The translations under genes were made by a program, and so were the position numbers. From Alphaproteobacteria bacterium UBA6376 (GTDB taxonomy: Bacteria > Pseudomonadota > Alphaproteobacteria > Rs-D84): DNA of 62,188 nucleotides. Positions 42,401 to 52,511 of this stretch are shown piece by piece (within the stretch, counting starts at the first letter, position 1; each line of letters opens with the position of its first letter). A model generated the notes under the pieces. That model was not told the DNA's origin and did not search any database. It worked only from the letters and a program-made list of their open reading frames with translations. The DNA is taken from assembly GCA_002437665.1 (NCBI GenBank), contig DJQW01000003.1:1-62188 (forward strand), in the 5' to 3' direction.

Positions 42401-43875
42401 TTATCAATCAAACTGCTGCCTGACATATCGGCGGGCTGGTGCAGTCCCAACAACTGTAACATCGTTGGCGCAATATCAGACAGCCCACCGTCATGCACGC
42501 TGTGCGGTGTGTTTGATACCAATATGAAATTCACAGGATTGGTCGTATGTGCCGTCCACGGCATACCGTTTTCATAATCCCACATTTTTTCCGCATTTCC
42601 GTGATCGGCCGTAATCAGAACCGTGCCATTCAACGCCAATACTGCGGGCACCAGGCGCGCCAACTGGGCATCCAAGACCTCCATCGCGGCGATGGCGGCG
42701 GGTTCTTTGCCCGTATGACCAACCATGTCGCCATTGGCATAGTTCAAAATCACCACGTCAAAATCCGCCAGTTTGCCCAACAACGCATCTGTGATTTTAA
42801 CCGCCGACATTTCGGGGGCTAAATCAAACGTTGCAACGTCGGGCGATGGAATCAGAACTTTTTCTTCGCCCGCATAATCCACATTGCGTTCCGCATCAAA
42901 GAAATACGTCACATGGTTGTATTTTTCCGTTTCTGCAATGCGCAACTGACGCAAATGATGCGCCGCCAACACGTCACCCAATGTGTCATGTGTTTCAACA
43001 TCTGGCAACAGTGCAGGGCACAATTCGTCCAACCCTTCGCCATATTGCGAAAAACACAACATATGCGCGCCGGTGGTCAAAATTGCACGCACAATTTGGC
43101 GGGCGCGGTCACTGCGGTAATTGCCAAACAAGAATCCATCTTGGGGTGTAATTGGCACATCGCCCGTAATGACGGTTGGTTTGATAAATTCGTCTGTTTC
43201 ACCGTGCGCATATGCCGAATCCAGTGCCGCATCAATCGTTGGCGATACATACGGGCTGGTTGCGCGGGCGATTGCATCAAACGCCATGGCCGTTCTGTCC
43301 AAGTTCTGGTTTCTGTCCATTGCATAATAACGCCCCGACAATGTTCCCCAGAATGCCTGACCCGATTCCAGATATGTTGCCAAGCGTTCTTTGACCAATC
43401 GAATGTATTCACCAGCGGACTGGGGCGGGGTGTCACGCCCATCAGCGATAAAATGAATACACAGACACAGTCCCGCATCCAACACGCGTGTCGCAATCGT
43501 CAACATATCATTTATGTCCGAATGCACGCGCCCATCAGACATCAATCCCGCCATATGAACGATACCGCCGTCACGCTGGACAGATTCGATAAATTCCGCC
43601 AATGGAATATTCTTGTCCCATTTTTCCAACTGAAACCGGCGCAAGAATTGATTCACCACACGTCCCGAACCAATGGTGATGTGTCCAACCTCTGAATTAC
43701 CCATCGTTCCGTACGGCAACCCCACCGCCGCGCCACTGGCGTCCAGACGTGAATGCGGGTATGTTTGCAATAATTTGTTAAAGTACGGCATATTTGCCAA
43801 CGCGACCGCGTTATGTTCGGTTTCTGGATTTATTCCAACCCCGTCCATAATGCATAAAACAACTGGTTGTGTCAT
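42397..43875 (-). CDS. gpmI: 2,3-bisphosphoglycerate-independent phosphoglycerate mutase
   Basis: This is a 492-residue Mn-dependent glycolytic enzyme that interconverts 3- and 2-phosphoglycerate. The catalytic Ser lies in GTMGNSEVGHITIGSGR, and the phosphatase-like metal sites in VVLCIMDGVG, NYANGDMVGHTG and LITADHGNAEKM. Length is slightly below the usual 510. With pfk it shows that the glycolytic chain is present at least in part. Confidence 0.97.
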   Translation of the reverse strand: MTQPVVLCIMDGVGINPETEHNAVALANMPYFNKLLQTYPHSRLDASGAAVGLPYGTMGNSEVGHITIGSGRVVNQFLRRFQLEKWDKNIPLAEFIESVQRDGGIVHMAGLMSDGRVHSDINDMLTIATRVLDAGLCLCIHFIADGRDTPPQSAGEYIRLVKERLATYLESGQAFWGTLSGRYYAMDRNQNLDRTAMAFDAIARATSPYVSPTIDAALDSAYAHGETDEFIKPTVITGDVPITPQDGFLFGNYRSDRARQIVRAILTTGAHMLCFSQYGEGLDELCPALLPDVETHDTLGDVLAAHHLRQLRIAETEKYNHVTYFFDAERNVDYAGEEKVLIPSPDVATFDLAPEMSAVKITDALLGKLADFDVVILNYANGDMVGHTGKEPAAIAAMEVLDAQLARLVPAVLALNGTVLITADHGNAEKMWDYENGMPWTAHTTNPVNFILVSNTPHSVHDGGLSDIAPTMLQLLGLHQPADMSGSSLIDK

Positions 43876-44001
43876 AATTCCTATTCCCTTTACTGATATG
43901 ATAGTGCAAAAATATAATAACAGTTTTTTGATTGCAAAAGAAGAATAAAAATTGTATAAATTGTCCTAGGAACTATGTCATATACACAGAGAGAAAAGAA
44001 T

Positions 44002-44418
44002 ATGAGTGGAAGACCTTTTTCCCCAACATCCGTAGACGAGCACATTGGCCAGCGTGTCCAACTGCGCCGTGTAATGATGGGCCTGTCACAAAAAGATTTG
44101 GCCAAGATTTGTGGGGTAACATTTCAACAAATTCAAAAATACGAAACCGCGGGGAATCGTATATCCGCGTCGCGCCTGTTTGAACTCAGTACTGCGCTGG
44201 AAACACCGGTGTCGTTTTTCTTTCAGGGGCTGCCTGGGAATACGTCAACCGAAATTCGCGGTGGTAAATCCACGGGCCGCGTTGCCGAACAGAAAACCGA
44301 CGACCCATTGTCCAAGAATGAATCATTGCAACTGATAAACCTGTACTGGCGTCTGCCCGATGACGACAAACGCAAAATGGTTATGAAAATGTTGCGTTCG
44401 TTAAACAACATTGATTAA
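44002..44418 (+). CDS. XRE-family transcriptional regulator
   Basis: This is a 138-residue protein with an N-terminal HTH_3: VDEHIGQRVQLRRVMMGLSQKDLAKICGVTFQQIQKYETAGNRISASRLFELS, followed by PVSFFFQGL. This pattern is very close to the regulator conserved across Alphaproteobacteria. The C-terminal part (SKNESLQLINLYWRLPDDDKRKMVMKMLRSL) likely mediates oligomer formation. The promoter TTGCAA-17-TATAAA lies at about 43935-43964. The start at 44002 has a GAGAGAAAAG ribosome binding site; the frame is open to 43975. Confidence 0.9.
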   Translation: MSGRPFSPTSVDEHIGQRVQLRRVMMGLSQKDLAKICGVTFQQIQKYETAGNRISASRLFELSTALETPVSFFFQGLPGNTSTEIRGGKSTGRVAEQKTDDPLSKNESLQLINLYWRLPDDDKRKMVMKMLRSLNNID

Positions 44419-44442
44419 ATCAAAAACGAATAACAGATAAAT

Positions 44443-44471
44443 AAAAAACGCCCAAACGGGCGTTTTTTATT
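44443..44471. terminator. Bidirectional terminator
   Basis: AAAAACGCCC AAAC GGGCGTTTTT lies between the XRE gene and the convergent 842-residue gene. Confidence 0.87.
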
Positions 44472-46999
44472 TATAAGTACGATTCAGTAACCTTGTATCT
44501 GCCATCAATGTTTCGGATAGCCCCCGTACCCGAACCAGACGACGTGCCTGACGAGCCCGACGAACGCGACGAACCATTGCTGGCACTGCCACTGGTTTTT
44601 ATCGCAATTTTGATTTTCGGCAACACGCGTTTAACAAAACTTTTCAAAATATCGCTGTCATCTTTTTCCAGATAGCAATTACCGGTTTCATAATAACCAT
44701 TCATTGCGGTGCAACGTTCCTGATACCACACGTCGGTCAGCACACACCCACGCACAGAATCATATGTGGCAACCGGTGTTTCACGCCCCGTGTTATACGC
44801 CAAACATGCCGTACGTTCACTGTTTTCAACACAACGCCCAGACAACGCCGCATTACCAGTTGGTTCTTCGGATTTGCCAAACGTTGTGGAATAGAATGCT
44901 GTCAACAGTTTGCCATCATCGTCCGCGTCTGTCCAGAACCCATCCAGCGATTCGCATGCGTCTGCCAACTGGTCATCCAATTCTTCCTGAACATCGGAAA
45001 TCGCTTGGGTTACTTGCTGTTTTACACGATCCGGTAATTCAGAAAACTGGGTACTGTCTTTGGTTGGGTCTTTGCAATTCTGCAATGCATAATTTTCAAT
45101 AACACTGCGCAACTGTGCCTGACCATAGCGACGGCAATTCCATGGATACCCCTGATCACCGGTCGACGGTGTGCACAACTGTTTTACATAGTTATCAATC
45201 GCGGTGGCGCACCCTTCGGCAACACGGACGGTATCAACGTTATCAACAAACGCCAACAATGATTTAATACCACAAGACGCCGCATCACTGGTCAATTTAC
45301 CATTACCATCAAATTGGCAACTCGTGTTATTACCGTACAGTGCCGCACACGCTGTAACCTTGTCCTGACACATGGCCTTGGCCGCATATGCACTGACCGC
45401 GCCCGCCGCCGATGCGGTTGTCGTATCAAAATCTTTTAATGCATTTGTTTGTGTGTCATAGCAATCCGCCATCGTGCTGACACAAGACATTTTGACTTCT
45501 TCAATCTTGGCCGATTGCGCCTGTGCAATTTCAATCAACGCACTGCGCTTAAATTCTTGCCATACGGTGGTAGAAATATCACGACACGAATCCAATGCAG
45601 TTGTCGCAAACATCTTGCGTGTTTCCAAGAAACTGTTGAATTTACCGTTCTGACTCAATACATCGGTGTTGCCATTTGCACCATCCAATGTAATCAGATT
45701 TTCCAATTCAAACAAGCGTGGACTGTAAATCGGCTCGCCCGTATTCGCATCAACATACGCCCCTGTATAATCCAAGCATTTTTTATAATTCGCACCACAC
45801 GCCGTATCAGCGGTAATTGCACTTTTAACCTTGGCAATACATTCGTTCACATCCGCGCTGTTGTGACTGCGATATTCTTCCAGACGGGCATCACGCAAAT
45901 ATTTTTCCGCGGTGCGCACGGTCTGCTTAATCGTTTCGCGCTGGGAATTTACTTTCTTTTCGTACGCATTGCAATCTTGGGAAATCAAGATATTATACGA
46001 ACTCTTGGCCATGGTCATAACGGCGTTGTTTTCGCACGCATCATTCATCAACGACAAACATTGCTTTTGCGCCTGTGTGTATAATGCCTGACCCTCTAAC
46101 TGGGACAAATCAGTACCAGACGAAGAACTGAATATAGACGACGCGTCGCCGCCACTCCAAATATCGTCCATATCGGTCGAGAAATCTAAATCCAGCACGC
46201 CCAATGATGTGCTGTTGCTGCTGGCGGACACTTTGCGTTTACCAGACAACAAATCACCAATTTCAGACAACATTGCCGCCGCGCCACTAGTGTCGTTTTT
46301 GATTGCACGTTCCCCCTCGGTCGCGGTGTACATCGCATTGACCTCGGCCGCGGTCTTGTCCACAGCGTTCAAATTATTGTTTTCAAATTGTGCCAACAGA
46401 TTTTTGGCTTCGTCCAATGCCGCCTCTGTGTCACGAAATTCTGTAAACTTTGAACTGCAAAAACAGCGACGATATGTATCGTTCGCCTTGGCACAGAATT
46501 GATCCATACATGTCGAATACGCCTCGCGACAGGTGGCATACCCACCACCAATTTTCGATACGTCATCAAATACCGCCGTTGCACGTGCAACCGCCGCGCG
46601 TGACGCATTTACGGTTGTCGCACTGCGCGCACTGGTGGTCGTTGGGGCATACGCCGCACGCATTGCACCCATAACACCCGTACGTGCAACAGCACCGCTG
46701 CGCGACGCGCCGACCGGTGTTACCGCCGTGCGGGCATTGCGTGATGATACGGTGTTTGTTGTTGTGGCCGTGCGTGCCGATGTTGTTGTTCTGCGCTGTG
46801 CAGCTGTGGCCGTGCGGGACACGGTCGCGTTATCTGCATTACGATTTGTATTACGTGACGTCGACGTATCACGCCCAGATGATGCAACGCCAGACGTCGC
46901 ACGCGGATTAGGCATCTGTTCCGCCGACACATTTCCAGCAGAAACAGCGACCATAATCGCCATAAAACATTTGATTAAATTCGACGTGCGCATTGCCAA
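44471..46999 (-). CDS. Large Cys-rich secreted protein
   Basis: This is an 842-residue exported protein. The signal peptide ends near VSAGNVSAE. Residues about 30-150 are a Thr/Ser/Ala/Arg-rich low-complexity stalk. A Cys-rich domain begins at YATCREAYSTCMDQFCAKANDTYRRCFCSSKF, followed by many Cys spread over helical sequence (CLSLMNDACENNAV, ADTACGANYKKCLDYTG, TMADCYDTQTNAL, CAALYGNNTSCQFDG). The C-terminal half ends with a second basic helix and a Gly/Ser-rich linker (SSRSSGSSGTSSGS). It shares the C-x4-5-Y-x-C-x3-4-F/Y-C pattern with the protein at 11773-13017. It is likely envelope-associated; the role is unknown. Confidence 0.83.
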   Translation of the reverse strand: MAMRTSNLIKCFMAIMVAVSAGNVSAEQMPNPRATSGVASSGRDTSTSRNTNRNADNATVSRTATAAQRRTTTSARTATTTNTVSSRNARTAVTPVGASRSGAVARTGVMGAMRAAYAPTTTSARSATTVNASRAAVARATAVFDDVSKIGGGYATCREAYSTCMDQFCAKANDTYRRCFCSSKFTEFRDTEAALDEAKNLLAQFENNNLNAVDKTAAEVNAMYTATEGERAIKNDTSGAAAMLSEIGDLLSGKRKVSASSNSTSLGVLDLDFSTDMDDIWSGGDASSIFSSSSGTDLSQLEGQALYTQAQKQCLSLMNDACENNAVMTMAKSSYNILISQDCNAYEKKVNSQRETIKQTVRTAEKYLRDARLEEYRSHNSADVNECIAKVKSAITADTACGANYKKCLDYTGAYVDANTGEPIYSPRLFELENLITLDGANGNTDVLSQNGKFNSFLETRKMFATTALDSCRDISTTVWQEFKRSALIEIAQAQSAKIEEVKMSCVSTMADCYDTQTNALKDFDTTTASAAGAVSAYAAKAMCQDKVTACAALYGNNTSCQFDGNGKLTSDAASCGIKSLLAFVDNVDTVRVAEGCATAIDNYVKQLCTPSTGDQGYPWNCRRYGQAQLRSVIENYALQNCKDPTKDSTQFSELPDRVKQQVTQAISDVQEELDDQLADACESLDGFWTDADDDGKLLTAFYSTTFGKSEEPTGNAALSGRCVENSERTACLAYNTGRETPVATYDSVRGCVLTDVWYQERCTAMNGYYETGNCYLEKDDSDILKSFVKRVLPKIKIAIKTSGSASNGSSRSSGSSGTSSGSGTGAIRNIDGRYKVTESYL

Positions 47000-47058
47000 T
47001 TTTTACTCTCTCTTGAACGTATTATATCATTTTTCAGACATGTGAATCAATACCGAAT

Positions 47059-47661
47059 TTATTCGATACAGCAGTTCACCGCATTCTTGACCCAATCACC
47101 CAATTTGCGAACGGTTGATTTGTCTGCTTTGCCCGCCGCGCCTTTGGTAACGGCTTTTTCATCATTCTGTTTCAATTTGCATTGGGTCATTGCGTGTTCA
47201 TACACCGCCGGTGCAGTTTGCTTTACACCCGTCAGGTCAATCAGGTTCATATTAATACCCCAGAACAATGAATACAGTTCATATGATTTATCAAACAGGT
47301 TATACGCATCTGCGGTATTACCCGCACCCAGTGCCTTGGTTCCAACCTCCATCAAACGCATAGATGCCGCCAACAGGTGTTTGGAAATGCACCATACTTC
47401 GCCATCTTCGGCAGACGACGGTTTTACAATGCGTTTCATCAGTTCTTTGCGCATTTCACGAACCGTGTTTATCATATCATAGAAACCGGTCTTGTGCGTT
47501 TTTGCACCACTGAAAAAGAAGTGTTCTTCCAGCGACACCAAATTCATCAACGCAATCGACAAATCCTGATCAGACGATAAATCCAGTGGATTCACCTTCT
47601 TAGATTGGTCAACTTTTTTAACCATTTCATCCAATGTCATTTTCTTGGATTCACGTTTCAT
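47059..47661 (-). CDS. Conserved hypothetical protein, CPR-like family
   Basis: This is a 200-residue soluble protein: DLSIALMNLVSLEEHFFFSG, TVREMRKELMKRIV, GEVWCISKHLLAASMRLMEVGT and LFDKSYELYSLFWGINM. From memory these motifs resemble a family that is common in Patescibacteria/CPR genomes and of unknown function. A GGAG ribosome binding site is present. It lies 27 nt after the membrane-protein gene at 47689, so the two form a pair. The C-terminus ends with two Cys (NCCIE). The family link must be checked by search. Confidence 0.72.
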   Translation of the reverse strand: MKRESKKMTLDEMVKKVDQSKKVNPLDLSSDQDLSIALMNLVSLEEHFFFSGAKTHKTGFYDMINTVREMRKELMKRIVKPSSAEDGEVWCISKHLLAASMRLMEVGTKALGAGNTADAYNLFDKSYELYSLFWGINMNLIDLTGVKQTAPAVYEHAMTQCKLKQNDEKAVTKGAAGKADKSTVRKLGDWVKNAVNCCIE

Positions 47662-47688
47662 GTTTTATTCTCCTTGCCTTTTTTATTT

Positions 47689-48186
47689 CTACATGCATAC
47701 AACCATCGCCCAGCTGGCCAGTGCCAGTGCAACAATGGGTAAAACAACCTTTTCAAATGGGAAATGTGCGTGACCGCCATTGCGTGCCTTCATAAAATCG
47801 TACAATTTTTCCACCAAAATGAACAAGATTGCACCGCAAATCGTGCCGAACAGTACAGGATCCATAACAAACGTACCGCAAATCATCTGGGGATTATATT
47901 TCACACGCCCCAAATACACGAACCCAATCATCGCCACCGACAACACAATCAACATAGGATTACGACCGCGCCAATTCCATCCGCGCTTGTCACAGAACTT
48001 GATTGCCCAGTACCCCAGCAACGCCAGCAACGCACCCGCCCACAGGCCAACAACGCTGTCTGGCACGCCCATATGACGTGCAATTTCCAATGACGCACCT
48101 ATCGCGATTGTGCACACCGGACATGCGGGATTCGCCAATGCCGACGCCGGCGCAGTTGCCAACAACAAAGCCAATAACTTTTTCAT
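47689..48186 (-). CDS. Membrane protein with CPVC motif
   Basis: This is a 165-residue protein. The signal-like N-terminus LLALLLATAPASALA is directly followed by NPACPVCTIAIGASLEIARHMG, then three or four transmembrane segments. A CPVC motif right after the signal peptide suggests a redox or metal site at the outer face of the membrane. It resembles small membrane proteins of Patescibacteria, as does its neighbour at 47059. Function is unknown. Confidence 0.75.
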   Translation of the reverse strand: MKKLLALLLATAPASALANPACPVCTIAIGASLEIARHMGVPDSVVGLWAGALLALLGYWAIKFCDKRGWNWRGRNPMLIVLSVAMIGFVYLGRVKYNPQMICGTFVMDPVLFGTICGAILFILVEKLYDFMKARNGGHAHFPFEKVVLPIVALALASWAMVVCM

Positions 48187-48243
48187 TTAATTTACCTTTC
48201 CTTGTTTATCAACGATAATTCTACAAAAAACGCACAGGGCGGG

Positions 48244-49098
48244 TCAATATGATTTTACGACCGCACGCATGTGCGCACTGCGTGCACGCGAATTGTTTTC
48301 CAGTTCCGCGTCCGTTGGTGTTTTGGTGGGCATTGCCGCAAATTTTGGTTCTGCAACCACCGGCATATGCGGGTCACCCAACGGCGACGTCCACGTGCGA
48401 AATGTGCTTTTGACAATTCTGTCTTCCAGTGAATGAAACGTCACACATACGCATTTGCCGCCAATATTCAACAAGTCCGGCACGGCACGCAGGGCGCGTT
48501 CCAATTCGCCCATTTCGTCATTTACCGCAATGCGCAACGCCTGAAACACGGGCGCAACATCACGCGGATTATGAACCAAATCACGCAATTCAAATGTCGT
48601 TTTTGGTGCGGCACGTTTTATCGCGTTTGCAATTATGCCCGCCTTTTTCACATCGCCATATTCACGCAGCACGCGCGCCAAATCGGTCACCGACGCATTT
48701 TGAATAAATTCGACCGCCGTTGCGCCAGACACCGACATACGCATATCCAGCGGCGCATCCGCCCGAAAAGAAAACCCGCGTGACGCAATGTCAATCTGCA
48801 TTGACGAAATACCCAAATCAAACACGATTGCATCAAATTTTTCATTCAATTCCGCCATCGCCGAAAAGGGGCGCGCAATAAATGTAAATCTGTCGCCAAA
48901 TTCCGCACGCAACGCGTTTGCATCCGCAACAACATTCGGATCACGATCAAACGCAACAACCGACGCCCCCGCATTCAAAAAAGCGCGCGAATAACCGCCC
49001 GCACCCAACGTCGCATCAATAACGCGCGCGCCACGCACATCGCCCAACGCGTCCATCACCGCGCCCAATAACACAGGAATATGCTTTGTTGCCGTCAT
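48244..49098 (-). CDS. rsmH: 16S rRNA (cytosine1402-N4)-methyltransferase RsmH
   Basis: This is a 284-residue methyltransferase: HIPVLLGAVMDAL, VIDATLGAGGYSRAFLNAGASVVAFDRDP, FDAIVFDLGISSMQID and CVTFHSLEDRIVKSTF are diagnostic. It methylates C1402 in the ribosomal P site. It overlaps the dnaE end by 4 nt instead of heading the usual mraZ-mraW-ftsL division cluster. Confidence 0.96.
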   Translation of the reverse strand: MTATKHIPVLLGAVMDALGDVRGARVIDATLGAGGYSRAFLNAGASVVAFDRDPNVVADANALRAEFGDRFTFIARPFSAMAELNEKFDAIVFDLGISSMQIDIASRGFSFRADAPLDMRMSVSGATAVEFIQNASVTDLARVLREYGDVKKAGIIANAIKRAAPKTTFELRDLVHNPRDVAPVFQALRIAVNDEMGELERALRAVPDLLNIGGKCVCVTFHSLEDRIVKSTFRTWTSPLGDPHMPVVAEPKFAAMPTKTPTDAELENNSRARSAHMRAVVKSY

Positions 49099-52000
49099 TC
49101 TATTTCAACCTTTATCCCCAATGCGATTAAATCCTTGGCCGTGGTTGCGCCCAATTCAACGCCCGTTGGCAGTGCAATAGACGCCGTTTTGTCCGCCCCG
49201 TGCAGGTTCAAGATTACGCGAGTATTACCATGCGGCAACGAAATCAATGCCTTTTTAACCGCGGGCAAGACGTCTTTGTTATAAATTTCCAACGTCAATT
49301 TGCGCGCCACACGCGCCACCCACTGCGTCAGCGGTGTAATAGAATCCACAAATATCGACACACGATCATCGCGTGCGGATGTTTTCCCAGAAATCAACAC
49401 TACGTTTTCGGTGGACAGCGTCTGGGCAAATGTCGCCGCCGCGTCCCCAAACGCCACCGCGTCAATGTTACCAAAACTGTCGGACGCATTGATTGTAATC
49501 ATTTCCTTGCCGGTCTTGGTACGCCGACGCGAGAACGAATTTACATTTGCCGCAACCTGAACCGGCTTGCGATCGCCCAGTTCCATCAATGACGCACTGG
49601 TCGCCAATTTGGCACGCTGAATCAGATGCTTGAACTGATCCAACGGGTGCGCAGATATATAGAAACCCAACGCCGCCAATTCATTTTCCAAACGCTGGCC
49701 AAATGTCCATGGCGCAACCCGCGTCAGATTCTTGGACAATCTGTCTTCGACAACGTCATCTTCGACCGTGTTTGCGAACAGCGACAATGAATTTGCACCA
49801 TCTTTGGATTTCGATGCGTACGACAAAATCGCATCAGCATTGATGAATATGGCCGCACGATTTGGCTGTAACGAATCCAGCACGCCAACGCGGGCGAATG
49901 CCTCCAAAATACGTTTGTTCATAATCGGCGCACAACGCTTTGCAAAATCGGTCAGGTTCTTGAATTTGCCATGCGCATTACGTTCCGCAACAATCGCGTC
50001 TGTTGCCGCCGTGCCCACGCCTTTGATTGCCGCCAATCCATAGATAATCTTGCCATCACGCACCGTGAACAGCGATTCACTGATATTGATATCAGGCGGC
50101 ACAATTTGAATGTTAAAGTTTGCCTTGGCATCATCAACAAACAACGCCAACTGGTCGGTATCGTTCAGATTACTGGACATTGACGCCGCCAGAAATTCTG
50201 GTGTAAAGTTCGCCTTCAAATACGCGCACTGGTTTGCAACGATAGAATAGGCGATAGCGTGCGATTTATTAAACGCGTATTTTGCAAATTCCTTGAACTT
50301 TTCCCACAGGTCTTTGGCCTGTTCACGATTCAAGGTTTGCTCTTTTTCGCAGCCGTCCATGAACTTTACTTCCAACTGCGCCAGCAAGTCCAACTTCTTT
50401 TTACCCATGGCCTTGCGCACGGTATCGGACTGACCGCGGGTAAATCCCGCCAACGCGCGCGTCAGCATCATAACCTGTTCCTGATAAACGATAATACCAT
50501 ACGTTTCTTTCAGAATTGGTTCGGCCTTTGGATGAACGTATTCAATCGCTTCTTCGCCATGCATACGGGCGATAAATTGTGGAATAAACGCAATAGGCCC
50601 CGGACGATTCAATGCATTCAACGCCGAAATTTCCAAGAAACTGGTCGGACGCATTTTGCGCAATGTCTGTTGCACAAACGGGGCATCGAATTGGAATATA
50701 CCTTCGGTATGACCACGTTGCCACAATGCCATTGTCTTTGCGTCGTCAACCGGAATTTTGTCCAAATCAATATTGATGCCGCGCGTTTGCTGAATCAGGC
50801 GCACCGCATATTTTAACACAACCAGTGTTTCCAATCCCAAAAAGTCAAATTTAATCAACCCCGCCGATTCCAGATAGTGCCCGTCAAATTGGCACGATGG
50901 CAACGGGTTGGCAGGATCGCGATATACCGGCGCAATCTTGGTCGTAGGGCGGTCACCAATAACAACGCCGCACGCATGTTGCCCCAGATTTCGAATTGAA
51001 CCCTCTAATTCCTCGGCAATGGACACAACCTTGTTCATGTCTTCGTCGGTCGCCAAAACATGCTGAATTTCTGACGATGCATCAACCGCATCTTTTAATT
51101 TCTTGGCATCTTGGGGAATCAGTTTCGACAGACGGTCTGATTTAGAGTACGGAATCCCATACACACGCCCAATATCGCGAATCGCGCCGCGGGCCTGCAA
51201 ACTGCCGAACGTGATAATACGACACACCGAATCATGACCGTATTTATCGCAAATATACGCCAACACGCGTTCAATACCCGTCGGTTCAAAGTCCACGTCG
51301 AAATCGGGCATGGAAATACGATCTGGGTTCAAGAAACGTTCAAACAGCAATCCATACTTTAACGGATTTACGTGGGTAATACCCAACGCCCACGCCACAA
51401 TAGACCCCGCACCCGAACCACGCCCTGGGCCGGTTAAAACATCATTTTTACGACACCAATCGATATAGTCCGCAACAATCAGGAAATATCCTGGGAATCC
51501 CATATTGATAATAACGTCCAGTTCAAATTCCGCCTGTTCGTAATATGGCTTGGTATCTGTAATCCCTTGTTCACGCATGCGCGCCGCCAATCCCGACATA
51601 GTATGTTCGCGCAGCATCTGGCATTCGTTTTCCAAATCATCACCAAAACGTGGCAACAACGGCTTTTCATGGACGTTCACCATAAATCCACACCGACGTG
51701 CGATTTCAACCGTGTTCTCGCATGCCTCTGGCAAATCGGAAAACAGTTCCCACATTTCGTCTGGCGATTTGAAATATTGTTCCGATGATTTGCGCGGACG
51801 GTCGGGGTCAATAACCTTGGTCTGTCCCAGAACACAGGACAGGGCATCTTCGGCCTCGTAATCCGATGCGGCGGCGCACACAACATCATTGGTCGCAACA
51901 ATCGGAATATTTAATTCGCGCGCAATGTTCAAAAATTCTGATTCTGTTTTAATTTCGTCCGCCAATCCATGACGCTGAATTTCCATATAGAATCGGTCGC

Positions 52001-52505
52001 CAAAAATCTGTTGGAATTGTTCGGCATACGCACGTGCCTGTGAATTTTGATTGTTCAAAATCGCCATACCAATCGGCCCATGATGCGCCCCCGACAGACA
52101 GATAACCCCATCGGAATGCGACGCCAATTCATCAAACGTGATATACGGCCCCAAATGATGGTTATCACCACGCATGTACATAATACGGCTGAGTTCACAC
52201 AGGTTCAGATACCCACCGTGATTTTGCGCCAATAAAACAATCTGGGACAATGATGATTCGCGCAAGATTTTCGGGTCAACCGTATGGTGATTTAACGATA
52301 TTTCAACCCCAATAATCGGTTGCACTTTTTTTGCCGGCATAACATCAGAAAATTCGGCACAGCCCGACATCAAATTCGTATCCGTCAACGCACACGCGGG
52401 CATACCGGCGGCAATACACAGTGCGGGCAATTCCTTGACCTGAATAGTCCCAGTTCCAACCGACAAACGGGTATGCGTATGAAGATGAACGAATTGTTTT
52501 TCCAT
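49095..52505 (-). CDS. dnaE: DNA polymerase III alpha subunit
   Basis: This is an 1136-residue replicative polymerase. The PHP domain starts FVHLHTHTRLSVGTG. The catalytic Asp pair lies in PDFDVDFE near residue 400, and the third in LIKFDFLGLETL near 560. GPGRGSGAGSIVAWALGI is the nucleotide-binding loop. Helix-hairpin-helix and OB domains follow (VVLISGKTSARDDRVSIFVDS). The start at 52505 (MEKQFVHLHTH) fits the family, though the frame is open upstream. TTGCGG-18-TATTGT ends 6 nt before this ATG. It is followed by rsmH in the same transcript. Confidence 0.97.
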   Translation of the reverse strand: MEKQFVHLHTHTRLSVGTGTIQVKELPALCIAAGMPACALTDTNLMSGCAEFSDVMPAKKVQPIIGVEISLNHHTVDPKILRESSLSQIVLLAQNHGGYLNLCELSRIMYMRGDNHHLGPYITFDELASHSDGVICLSGAHHGPIGMAILNNQNSQARAYAEQFQQIFGDRFYMEIQRHGLADEIKTESEFLNIARELNIPIVATNDVVCAAASDYEAEDALSCVLGQTKVIDPDRPRKSSEQYFKSPDEMWELFSDLPEACENTVEIARRCGFMVNVHEKPLLPRFGDDLENECQMLREHTMSGLAARMREQGITDTKPYYEQAEFELDVIINMGFPGYFLIVADYIDWCRKNDVLTGPGRGSGAGSIVAWALGITHVNPLKYGLLFERFLNPDRISMPDFDVDFEPTGIERVLAYICDKYGHDSVCRIITFGSLQARGAIRDIGRVYGIPYSKSDRLSKLIPQDAKKLKDAVDASSEIQHVLATDEDMNKVVSIAEELEGSIRNLGQHACGVVIGDRPTTKIAPVYRDPANPLPSCQFDGHYLESAGLIKFDFLGLETLVVLKYAVRLIQQTRGINIDLDKIPVDDAKTMALWQRGHTEGIFQFDAPFVQQTLRKMRPTSFLEISALNALNRPGPIAFIPQFIARMHGEEAIEYVHPKAEPILKETYGIIVYQEQVMMLTRALAGFTRGQSDTVRKAMGKKKLDLLAQLEVKFMDGCEKEQTLNREQAKDLWEKFKEFAKYAFNKSHAIAYSIVANQCAYLKANFTPEFLAASMSSNLNDTDQLALFVDDAKANFNIQIVPPDINISESLFTVRDGKIIYGLAAIKGVGTAATDAIVAERNAHGKFKNLTDFAKRCAPIMNKRILEAFARVGVLDSLQPNRAAIFINADAILSYASKSKDGANSLSLFANTVEDDVVEDRLSKNLTRVAPWTFGQRLENELAALGFYISAHPLDQFKHLIQRAKLATSASLMELGDRKPVQVAANVNSFSRRRTKTGKEMITINASDSFGNIDAVAFGDAAATFAQTLSTENVVLISGKTSARDDRVSIFVDSITPLTQWVARVARKLTLEIYNKDVLPAVKKALISLPHGNTRVILNLHGADKTASIALPTGVELGATTAKDLIALGIKVEIE

Positions 52506-52511
52506 GCCGCC

